Notes: generated by a model from the sequence alone, not told the origin. 6,044 nt of DNA from Acidovorax sp. (GCA_011620245.1 WOZN01000430.1:1-6044), one strand, 5' to 3'. Positions 1 through 5,800 are shown, counted from the first letter of the stretch. A program made the numbers and translations.

Positions 1-26
1 ATGCGGCCATGTTACGCGCTTGCATC

Positions 27-40
27 TTGACTCATGTCAA
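27..40. promoter_or_regulatory. FNR/ANR/DNR-type binding site upstream of narX
   Basis: The sequence TTGACTCATGTCAA is a perfect inverted repeat of TTGAC around a 4-base spacer. It keeps the TTGA-N6-TCAA core read by the FNR/ANR/DNR branch of the CRP-FNR family and differs from the E. coli FNR consensus (TTGAT-N4-ATCAA) only at the two inner positions. Its centre (33.5) lies 41.5 bases before position 75, the spacing of class II FNR activation, and a -10-like hexamer stands where expected. It therefore probably makes narX, and perhaps the whole nar operon, oxygen-responsive. Because the site is symmetric, it could also or instead serve a divergent gene off the left edge. Which CRP-FNR family member binds cannot be told from the sequence. 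Confidence 0.75.
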
Positions 41-62
41 GCCCACGGCCATGGGCATTTCC

Positions 63-68
63 TACACT
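63..68 (+). promoter_or_regulatory. putative -10 element of the narX promoter
   Basis: TACACT matches the TATAAT consensus at 4 of 6 positions, including the important first two and the last. With the FNR-type dyad centred at 33.5, this hexamer occupies -12 to -7 if transcription starts at base 75. No convincing -35 hexamer is needed at a class II FNR promoter, because the activator overlaps that position. The call rests on spacing and partial consensus only. Confidence 0.5.
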
Positions 69-74
69 GCGCCC

Positions 75-2000
75 ATGCGTACCAAGTCCCCGCTGACCTT
101 CAAGCTGCTGGCCATGGGCGCGGGATTCCTGCTGGTGGCCCTGGCTTCCATCGGATTGACGCTGTGGGTGGCCTGGAAACTCGAAGGGGGCGCGGCGGCC
201 GTCAACGAGGCCGGGCGCCTGCGCATGAACATGCTGCGCATGGTGCTGGTGCAGCAGACCGAGTCGCCCGAAGAGGTGCAAAGGCATGCGCGGCAGTTCG
301 ACGCCAGCCTGGAGTTGCTGCGCACAGGCGATCCCTCGCGCCCCCTGTTTGTGCCCTGGGGGGCGGACACGCGGGCGCGATTCGAAGAAATCCGTTCCAC
401 CTGGGCTCAATTGCACAAGGAATGGGCCATGGGCTTGCCGCCAGACCGCGCCCGCTCCCTGGCCCAGGCCGACAGCTTTGTGCAGCAAGTGGACGGTTTT
501 GTCGAGGCCATAGAAATCCAGATCGCTGGCTGGACGGCTGTGCTGCATGTGTTCCAGCTGTTCTTGATGGCGGTGGCGATTGCCGGCGCGATGACTTTCA
601 TGGCAGTGAGTTATCAGCTGGTGCTCAACCCGGTGTCGCAACTGCAGCAGGCGCTGGCGCGTTTGCGCCAGGGGGACTGGGGGACGCGGCTGCCGGTGGA
701 GACCGACGATGAATTTGGCCAGCTCTCGGCGGGCTTCAACCAGATGGCCCATGCCTTGCGAGCCTCGCACGAGGAACTGGAGCAAAGGGTGCGCGAGAAG
801 ACCGCCAGCATCGCGGTGCAGAACCAGCGCCTGGCGGCGCTGTATGAAGTGAGCGCACTGGCCTCCACGGCGACCGGGCTGGACGCGCTGGCCCAGGGCT
901 TTGTACAGCAGATTCGCCGGGTGGCGGGGGCGGACGCGGCAGCGGTGCGCTGGTCCGACGAGGCCAACGAGCGCTATGTACTGCTGGCGGGCGACGGTAT
1001 GCCGCACGCCATGACCGAACAGGAGCATTGCCTGCACACGGGCACCTGCATGTGTGGGCAGCCGCAAAGCCAGGCGCGCACCCGCGTCATACCGATCATG
1101 GCGTCCACCGCTCTGGCATTTCCGCATTGCCGCGATGCCGGCTATCAGACCCTGGTGGCTATTCCCGTGCAGATGCAGCAGCGGGTGCTCGGCGAGGTCA
1201 ATCTGTTCTTTCGCTCTTCGGTGGAACTGACGCAGGAGGTGCGTGAACTTCTGGAAGCCATGACGCGTCACCTGGCCAGTGCCATGGAGGGCTTGCGCGC
1301 CACCGCCCTGGAGCGCGAGGCCGCAGTGGCGCAAGAGCGCAGTCTGCTGGCGCGCGAGCTGCATGATTCGATTGCCCAGTCGCTGGCTTTCCTCAAGATA
1401 CAGACGCAGCTGCTGCGCGATGCCGTGGCCAAGGGCGACATCGCGGCGCGGGATCGCAGCATGGGCGAGCTCGATGTGGGCGTGCGGGAGTGCTATAGCG
1501 ATGTGCGCGAACTGCTGGTGCACTTTCGCACGCGCACCAGCGAAGAAGACATCGAGGCGGCGCTGCGCACCACCCTGTCCAAATTCGAGCACCAGACCGG
1601 CATCGCCACCACGCTCACGATGGCGGGCCACGGCCTGCCCCTGGGGTCTGATGTGCAGATCCAGGTCCTGCACATGGTGCAGGAAGCCTTGACGAACGTG
1701 CGCAAGCATTCGGGCGCCACCCGGGTGGAACTGCGTGTGCAGCGGCATCCCCGCTGGCGTTTTGAAGTGCTGGACAATGGGGCAGGGTTTGAGGTTCGGG
1801 CAGTGCCGCCCGACTCCCTGCATGTCGGCCTGGGCATCATGCGCGAGCGTGCACAACGCATCGGTGCGGTGGTGCAGGTGGATTCGTCGCCGGGTGCCGG
1901 CACGCGCGTGTGCATCGAGCTTCCCACCCTGTCCGCCGCGCAGGAACCCCGCCAATTGCCCATGCCCGCCACTGCCTACCCCGCCCATTCTGTCCATTGA
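75..2000 (+). CDS. narX: Nitrate/nitrite sensor histidine kinase NarX
   Basis: Inner-membrane sensor kinase (641 aa from this start) that detects periplasmic nitrate/nitrite and phosphorylates NarL. Visible in order: TM1 at about residues 11-34; the P-box nitrate-binding helix at 43-58 (VNEAGRLRMNMLRMVL, close to the NarX/NarQ family motif); a periplasmic helical domain to about 154; TM2 at about 155-183; HAMP at about 184-236; a coiled-coil linker to about 258; a GAF-like central domain at about 260-405 with Cys319, Cys325, Cys327 and Cys352; a HisKA_3 dimerisation helix with ELHDSIAQSL and phospho-acceptor His430; and an ATPase domain with N-box Asn541, DNGAGF (567-572) and GLGIMRERA (585-593). 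The H-box is nearly identical to that of E. coli NarX. Start choice: ATG 75 gives a short basic N terminus (MRTKSPLTFK) before TM1, and the earlier in-frame ATGs at 9 and 51 would place the promoter elements inside the gene. No start has a good Shine-Dalgarno site. The product is clear; the exact start is less so. Confidence 0.93.
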   Translation: MRTKSPLTFKLLAMGAGFLLVALASIGLTLWVAWKLEGGAAAVNEAGRLRMNMLRMVLVQQTESPEEVQRHARQFDASLELLRTGDPSRPLFVPWGADTRARFEEIRSTWAQLHKEWAMGLPPDRARSLAQADSFVQQVDGFVEAIEIQIAGWTAVLHVFQLFLMAVAIAGAMTFMAVSYQLVLNPVSQLQQALARLRQGDWGTRLPVETDDEFGQLSAGFNQMAHALRASHEELEQRVREKTASIAVQNQRLAALYEVSALASTATGLDALAQGFVQQIRRVAGADAAAVRWSDEANERYVLLAGDGMPHAMTEQEHCLHTGTCMCGQPQSQARTRVIPIMASTALAFPHCRDAGYQTLVAIPVQMQQRVLGEVNLFFRSSVELTQEVRELLEAMTRHLASAMEGLRATALEREAAVAQERSLLARELHDSIAQSLAFLKIQTQLLRDAVAKGDIAARDRSMGELDVGVRECYSDVRELLVHFRTRTSEEDIEAALRTTLSKFEHQTGIATTLTMAGHGLPLGSDVQIQVLHMVQEALTNVRKHSGATRVELRVQRHPRWRFEVLDNGAGFEVRAVPPDSLHVGLGIMRERAQRIGAVVQVDSSPGAGTRVCIELPTLSAAQEPRQLPMPATAYPAHSVH

Positions 2001-2701
2001 TGCCTATGCCTGCTCTGCGACCTGTCAGCTTGCTCGTGGTGGACGACCACAACCTGTTTCGCCGGGGCCTGGTCGCCTTGCTGGGGCAAGACCCTGGCCT
2101 GCAGGTGGTGGGCGAGGCGGGCGACGCTGCGCAGGCGATGCGCCTGGCCCCCGCACTGCGGCCCGACGTGATCCTGCTCGACAACCATTTGCCCGGGGTG
2201 ACGGGGGTGGATGCGATCCGGGGGCTGCGTGAGGCGTCGCCGGCCTCCCGCGTGCTCATGCTCACCGTGAGCGAAGACGCACAGGACTTGGCCACGGCGC
2301 TGCGCAACGGCGCGCAGGGGTATCTGCTCAAGACCATTGACGGGGATCTGCTGGCGCAGGCAATTCACCGCGCTGCCGCCGGCGAGCCGGTGGTCAGCCC
2401 CGAACTGATAGGCAAGCTGGTGGCCGCCTTCCAGTCGCAGGGTGCTCCGGATGTGGACGACGCACTTGCCTCGGCCCTGCCCGGCAAGGCGCAGGCGCCA
2501 GCACAGTCGAGCACGCCCCTGTCGCCGCGCGAGGAAGACGTGCTGCGCGAGATTGCGCGGGGCGCCAGCAACAAGGAAATTGCACGGGTGCTGGACATCG
2601 CCGAAACCACCGTGAAGATCCATGTGCAGCATATCCTGCGCAAGCTGGGATTGAGCTCGCGCGTGCAGGCCGCCGTGTACGCCTCCGATCGCCAGCGGTA
2701 A
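2000..2701 (+). CDS. narL: Nitrate/nitrite response regulator NarL
   Basis: LuxR/FixJ-type response regulator, 233 aa, partner of NarX; it controls nitrate-respiration promoters in the cytoplasm. The receiver domain (about residues 9-125) shows acidic-pocket Asp15/Asp16, phospho-acceptor Asp61 in LLDNHLPG, Thr89 and Lys111 in YLLK. An Ala/Pro/Asp-rich linker (about 146-172) leads to the helix-turn-helix domain (174-230), beginning LSPREEDVL, with recognition helix TTVKIHVQHILRKL. The protein is about 17 residues longer than E. coli NarL (216 aa, from memory), mostly in the linker. The ATG at 2000 overlaps the narX stop (TGATG), implying translational coupling; an in-frame ATG at 2006 is an alternative. 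No clear Shine-Dalgarno site precedes either, which fits coupling. Strict co-transcription with narX is inferred from the overlap. Confidence 0.93.
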   Translation: MPMPALRPVSLLVVDDHNLFRRGLVALLGQDPGLQVVGEAGDAAQAMRLAPALRPDVILLDNHLPGVTGVDAIRGLREASPASRVLMLTVSEDAQDLATALRNGAQGYLLKTIDGDLLAQAIHRAAAGEPVVSPELIGKLVAAFQSQGAPDVDDALASALPGKAQAPAQSSTPLSPREEDVLREIARGASNKEIARVLDIAETTVKIHVQHILRKLGLSSRVQAAVYASDRQR

Positions 2702-2721
2702 CCCGCATCCACCCGCTTTCT

Positions 2722-2752
2722 GCTCCTCCATAGTTCGGCTCCTCCATAGTTC
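2722..2752 (+). repeat. Tandem 15-bp direct repeat in the narL-narK1 gap
   Basis: The 15-mer GCTCCTCCATAGTTC occurs twice, at 2722-2736 and 2738-2752, with perfect identity and a 16-base period. An imperfect inverted copy (GAACGATGGAGC, 2757-2768) follows and lacks three bases of the unit. The repeat lies 21 bases after the narL stop. It does not match a NarL heptamer or an FNR site. It could be a regulator's tandem site, a remnant of replication slippage, or two alternative arms of an RNA hairpin. Confidence 0.85.
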
Positions 2753-2770
2753 TTTCGAACGATGGAGCCG
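2736..2770 (+). other. Hairpin downstream of narL
   Basis: An imperfect inverted repeat can fold as CGGCTCC (2736-2742) with GGAGCCG (2764-2770), a TCC bulge, AT with AT, one A-G mismatch, then GTTC (2749-2752) with GAAC (2757-2760) around a TTTC loop: about 13 base pairs. It is not followed directly by a T-run; the nearest (TTTTT, 2786-2790) begins 16 bases beyond the stem. It is therefore a poor intrinsic terminator for narL and more likely an mRNA processing, stability or attenuation element. The fold was worked out by eye. Confidence 0.6.
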
Positions 2771-2796
2771 TCCATCCCCTCGTCCTTTTTGCCACG

Positions 2797-2824
2797 TTGC
2801 CCCCTCCTGAAGAGGGATGGGCAA
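2797..2824 (+). other. Second hairpin in the narL-narK1 gap
   Basis: TTGCCC (2797-2802) can pair with GGGCAA (2819-2824), enclosing CCTC (2803-2806) with GAGG (2812-2815) and a 6-base TGAA-containing loop; G2816, A2817 and T2818 are left as a bulge. The stem ends about 40 bases before the narK1 Shine-Dalgarno site. A T5 run lies upstream and an A4 run overlaps its 3' end, so a terminator reading leftwards is conceivable, but no minus-strand gene needs one here. Its role is unknown. Confidence 0.45.
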
Positions 2825-2864
2825 AACCCTGCGTTCGCGGGACGATGCACGCCATACAGGAAAC

Positions 2865-2870
2865 AGAGGA
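2865..2870 (+). promoter_or_regulatory. Ribosome binding site deciding the GTG start of narK1
   Basis: AGAGGA lies 8 bases before the GTG at 2879. No comparable site precedes the upstream in-frame ATG at 2762, which also falls inside the narL-side hairpin. This site is the main reason for placing the narK1 start at a GTG codon. Confidence 0.8.
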
Positions 2871-2878
2871 AACAACCC

Positions 2879-4165
2879 GTGGCAAACGCATCGCTTTCGG
2901 CCGGCGACAGTCCGCAACGCAGCCGGCAGGCTTGGTCGGTGCTCATCGTGAGCACGCTCGCCTTCACCGTCTGCTTCATGGTGTGGATGATGTTCGGGGT
3001 AATCGGCATTCCCATCAAGAAAATGCTGAACCTGAGTTCCACGCAATTTGGCCTGCTCACGGCCATGCCGGTGCTCACCGGCTCGCTGGTGCGCGTGCCG
3101 CTCGGGATCTGGACCGACCGATACGGCGGGCGGGTCGTCATGGCGGTGCTCATGGCACTCACGGTGCCGGCCATATGGATCATGAGCTATGCCACCGAGT
3201 ACTGGCATTTCCTCACGATTGGCCTGTTTGTCGGGCTGGCGGGTGGTGCGTTTTCGGTGGGCACGCCTTATGTGGCACGCTGGTTCCCCAAGAACCGGCA
3301 GGGCATGGCGATGGGCGTTTACGGGGCGGGAAATTCAGGCGCGGCCGTGAACAAGTTCGTGGCGCCGGCGCTGCTGGTGGCCTTTGGCTGGACCATGGTG
3401 CCAAAGGTATATGCCGCCATCATGCTCGGCGCCTTGGTGTTGTTCTGGCTCTTCAGCTACAGCGACCCGGCCCATCTGGTGCCCAGCACCGTCAGGTTCA
3501 GCGACCAGCTCAGGGCGCTCAAAGACCCCAAGGTCATCAAATATTGCCAGTACTACAGCATCGTTTTTGGCGGCTATGTGGCGCTGTCGCTGTGGATGGT
3601 GCAGTACTACGTGGGCGAATATGGTCTGGACATCCGCATGGCGGCGCTGCTGGCGGCCTGCTTCTCGCTGCCGGGCGGTGTGCTGCGCGCCATTGGCGGC
3701 TTGCTCAGTGACAAATATGGCGCCCACAGCGTCACCTGGTGGGTGATGTGGGTGAGCTGGATCTGCCTGTTCCTGCTGTCCTACCCGCAGACCGATTTCA
3801 CCATTTTCACGGTCAATGGCCCCACCACGTTTCACCTTGGCCTGAACGTCTATTCCTTCACCGCGCTGATGGGTGTGCTGGGCGTGGCGTTCGCCTTCGG
3901 CAAGGCCAGTGTCTTCAAGTACATCAGTGACGACTATCCGAAAAACATCGGCGCCATCAGCGGCATCGTGGGTCTGGCGGGTGGGTTGGGGGGCTTTGTG
4001 CTGCCCATCATGTTTGGCGCCCTGATGGACCTCACCGGCATCCGTTCCAGCGCCTTCATGCTGATGTATGGCGTGGTCTGGGTTTCGCTGATCTGGATGT
4101 ATTTCACCGAAGTCCGTCGCACCGATGTGATGGGCTCCGGTGGCCCCGCATCCGCTGCGCGTTGA
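2879..4165 (+). CDS. narK1: Nitrate/nitrite MFS transporter, NarK1 type
   Basis: Inner-membrane major facilitator of the nitrate/nitrite porter family, 428 aa with about 12 hydrophobic segments. The type I (NarK1) branch is thought to bring nitrate in with protons, which can start nitrate respiration before internal nitrite is available. Visible features: TM1 at about 18-45; Arg72 in TM2 (VRVPLG), matching the nitrate-binding Arg89 of E. coli NarK; MFS motif A GIWTDRYGGR (76-85); the first nitrate-signature stretch around AGGAFSVGTPY (121-131) and GVYGAGNSGAAV (147-158); Arg270 in TM8 (VLRAIGGLLSDKYG), matching Arg305; and a second glycine-rich signature GIVGLAGGLGGF (362-373). A start at GTG 2879 gives a short polar N terminus. 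An upstream ATG at 2762 would add 39 residues with no family resemblance, encoded by hairpin DNA. The gene ends 20 bases before narK2. The NarK1/NarK2 split is inferred from motifs and gene order. Confidence 0.9.
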   Translation: MANASLSAGDSPQRSRQAWSVLIVSTLAFTVCFMVWMMFGVIGIPIKKMLNLSSTQFGLLTAMPVLTGSLVRVPLGIWTDRYGGRVVMAVLMALTVPAIWIMSYATEYWHFLTIGLFVGLAGGAFSVGTPYVARWFPKNRQGMAMGVYGAGNSGAAVNKFVAPALLVAFGWTMVPKVYAAIMLGALVLFWLFSYSDPAHLVPSTVRFSDQLRALKDPKVIKYCQYYSIVFGGYVALSLWMVQYYVGEYGLDIRMAALLAACFSLPGGVLRAIGGLLSDKYGAHSVTWWVMWVSWICLFLLSYPQTDFTIFTVNGPTTFHLGLNVYSFTALMGVLGVAFAFGKASVFKYISDDYPKNIGAISGIVGLAGGLGGFVLPIMFGALMDLTGIRSSAFMLMYGVVWVSLIWMYFTEVRRTDVMGSGGPASAAR

Positions 4166-4173
4166 ATTCCACT

Positions 4174-4178
4174 GGAGA
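4174..4178 (+). promoter_or_regulatory. Ribosome binding site of narK2
   Basis: GGAGA stands 7 bases before the ATG at 4186, in the 20-base gap after the narK1 stop. It selects this ATG over an in-frame TTG at 4162 that overlaps the narK1 stop codon. Confidence 0.8.
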
Positions 4179-4185
4179 TTTCCAC

Positions 4186-5631
4186 ATGTCCAACAACAAT
4201 GTTTCGCAAGGCAGCCGCCGCAAAGGCCGGGTGCTCACCCTCTGGACTCCCGAGGACAAGTCCTTCTGGGAGCGCGAGGGAGAGGCGGTCGCCAAGATCA
4301 ACCTCTGGATTTCGGTGCCCGCGCTGTTCCTGGCCTTCGCCATATGGCAGGTCTGGAGCGTGATCGCCGTGAACCTGCCGGCGCTGGGTTTCAGGTACTC
4401 GACCAACCAGTTGTTCTGGCTGGCTGCGGCACCTGCGCTGTCGGGTGCCACGCTGCGCATCTTCTACTCGTTCATGGTGCCCCTCTTCGGTGGGCGGCGC
4501 TGGACTGCGCTGTCCACCGCGTCGCTGCTGATCCCGGCCATCGGCATTGGCTATGCGGTGCAGGACAACACCACCAGCTACCCCACCATGCTGGTGCTGG
4601 CGCTGCTGTGCGGCCTGGGCGGCGGCAACTTCAGCTCCAGCATGGCCAACATCAGCTTCTTCTTCCCCAAGGAGCGCAAGGGCTCTGCCCTGGGCGTGAA
4701 CGCCGGCCTGGGCAACCTGGGTGTGTCGGCGGTGCAGTTTCTGAGCCCGCTGGTCATCACGGCCGGTATCTTCGGCGTCTTTGGCGGTGAACCACAGACC
4801 ATCGTGAAGAACGGCCAGGAGCAACTGGTGTGGATGCAGAACGCCGCCTTCATCTGGGTGCCGTGGATTGCGCTGGCCTCGCTGGCGGCCTGGTTCGGCA
4901 TGAATGACATCGCCGATGCCCGCGCCAGCTTTGCCGCGCAGGCGGCCATCTTCAGGCGCAAGCACAACTGGATCATGTGCGTGCTGTACCTGGGCACCTT
5001 CGGTTCGTTCATCGGCTTTGCCGCGGGCTTTCCGCTGCTGATCAAGGCACTGTTCCCCGAGGTCAACCCGCTGGCCTACGCCTGGCTGGGCCCGCTGGTG
5101 GGCGCCGTGGTTCGTCCCTTCGGCGGCTGGCTGTCAGACAAGGTGGGCGGCGGTGTGGTCACCTTCTGGAACTTCATCGTCATGGCGCTGGCCGTGGTGG
5201 GCGTGCTGTACTTCCTGCCCAAGGGCTTGAGTGGCTTTGCACTGCCTTTCGGTCCGAGCGATGGCAGCTTCACGGGCCTCTTCCTGATGTTCCTGGTGCT
5301 GTTCCTCACCACGGGCATCGGCAATGGCTCCACCTTCCGCATGATCCCCGTGATCTTCCTGACCCAGAAGATGCGCGAACTGCGCACCAACGACGAAGCG
5401 GCGCGTGCCCAGGCCATCAAGGAAGGCAACACCGAGGGCGCAGCCGCCGTCGGCTTTGCCGGTGCGATGGGCGCCTACGGAGGGTTCTTCATTCCCAAGA
5501 GCTATGGCAGCTCCATTGCGGCGACGGGCGGGCCTGAATTCGCGCTATGGATGTTTGCCCTGTTTTATACCGTCTGCGTTGTGATCACCTGGTGGTATTA
5601 CTCGCGCAAGAACGCCGAGATGCCCTGCTGA
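4186..5631 (+). CDS. narK2: Nitrate/nitrite antiporter, NarK2 type
   Basis: Second nitrate/nitrite porter, 481 aa, much closer than narK1 to E. coli NarK/NarU (463 aa for NarK, from memory). It probably exchanges external nitrate for internal nitrite, removing the toxic product of NarG. It has the NarK-type cytoplasmic N terminus (about 1-38, with WTPEDKSFWEREG) before TM1; Arg91 in TM2 (ATLRIFYSF) and Arg310 in TM8 (VVRPFGGWLSDK), matching the substrate-binding Arg89/Arg305; the loop FGGRRWTALST (101-111); the first nitrate signature through SSMANISFFFPK (151-162) and GLGNLGVS (174-181); TFGSFIGFAAGF (271-282); and the second signature GAMGAYGGFFIPKSYG (426-441). At the arginine of TM2, E. 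coli has RVPYSF where this protein has RIFYSF. It ends in YYSRKNAEMPC. It is in one transcription unit with narK1; in Paracoccus the equivalent two proteins form one fused NarK. Confidence 0.93.
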   Translation: MSNNNVSQGSRRKGRVLTLWTPEDKSFWEREGEAVAKINLWISVPALFLAFAIWQVWSVIAVNLPALGFRYSTNQLFWLAAAPALSGATLRIFYSFMVPLFGGRRWTALSTASLLIPAIGIGYAVQDNTTSYPTMLVLALLCGLGGGNFSSSMANISFFFPKERKGSALGVNAGLGNLGVSAVQFLSPLVITAGIFGVFGGEPQTIVKNGQEQLVWMQNAAFIWVPWIALASLAAWFGMNDIADARASFAAQAAIFRRKHNWIMCVLYLGTFGSFIGFAAGFPLLIKALFPEVNPLAYAWLGPLVGAVVRPFGGWLSDKVGGGVVTFWNFIVMALAVVGVLYFLPKGLSGFALPFGPSDGSFTGLFLMFLVLFLTTGIGNGSTFRMIPVIFLTQKMRELRTNDEAARAQAIKEGNTEGAAAVGFAGAMGAYGGFFIPKSYGSSIAATGGPEFALWMFALFYTVCVVITWWYYSRKNAEMPC

Positions 5632-5648
5632 AAAAAAATGAAAAGCCC

Positions 5649-5700
5649 CCTGAGCCGCTTCGCGTCTTCCCCCACCGGGGGGACGCCGCCAGCGGCCAGG
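5649..5700. repeat. Nested inverted repeat (Comamonadaceae-like intergenic element)
   Basis: The gap between narK2 and narG holds a nested dyad. The outer stem is CCTG-a-GCCGCT (5649-5659) with AGCGGC-CAGG (5691-5700). The inner stem is CGTC-tt-CCCCC (5663-5673) with GGGGG-GACG (5677-5685) around an ACC loop. The opening (AAAAGCCCCCTGAG, 5641-5654) and the GCCAGCGGCCAGGCAAAGCC end resemble a short repeat that I recall scattered between genes in Acidovorax and relatives; that resemblance is from memory. As RNA it would be a very stable structure between the transporter and reductase genes. It begins 17 bases after the narK2 stop and has no T-run after it on the + strand; on the minus strand the 3' end would run into a TTTT stretch. 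Confidence 0.75.
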
Positions 5701-5787
5701 CAAAGCCAGTTTTGCAGCGTCTGCTGGCCTGGAGCGTGCCAGTTTCACGCGCTGCGCATCAGCGCAATGAACAACCGAAAAGATTTC

Positions 5788-5793
5788 AAGGAG
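5788..5793 (+). promoter_or_regulatory. Ribosome binding site of narG
   Basis: AAGGAG, a near-full Shine-Dalgarno match, lies 7 bases before the narG ATG at 5801. It is the strongest ribosome binding site in the window, fitting high expression of the reductase subunit. Confidence 0.9.
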
Positions 5794-5800
5794 CCCCCCG

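Noticed and set aside
9..74. Earlier narX starts at ATG 9 or ATG 51
   Set aside because: Both put the FNR-type dyad or the -10 element inside or against the coding region, have no Shine-Dalgarno site, and add residues ahead of an already complete basic N terminus.
12..1997. A 661-codon open frame on the minus strand covering nearly all of narX
   Set aside because: It mirrors narX codon for codon in a GC-rich gene where reverse-frame stops are rare. The translation is rich in His, Gln, Arg and Gly with no domain character and no ribosome binding site.
1910..1999. An upstream narL start at 1910
   Set aside because: It would add 30 residues overlapping the narX C terminus in another frame. The receiver domain begins right after the ATG at 2000, which overlaps the narX stop.
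2694..2700. Possible NarL heptamer on the minus strand (TACCGCT)
   Set aside because: It matches 6 of 7 positions but stands alone inside the end of narL, and such matches are frequent by chance. I see no paired sites.
2722..2768. CRISPR-like array
   Set aside because: Only two direct copies with a one-base separation and no spacers; no cas genes nearby.
2736..2790. Intrinsic terminator of narL
   Set aside because: The stem is plausible, but the T-run comes 16 bases after it with C-rich sequence between, so it does not have the normal terminator form.
1976..3208. A 410-codon minus-strand frame across narL, the gap and the start of narK1
   Set aside because: It lies opposite two well-supported genes and has low-complexity composition. 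Its continuity through the gap is explained by lack of stops in GC-rich DNA.
3934..4965. A 343-codon minus-strand frame across the narK1/narK2 junction
   Set aside because: It lies opposite conserved transporter signatures of both genes and has no recognisable motif or start signal.
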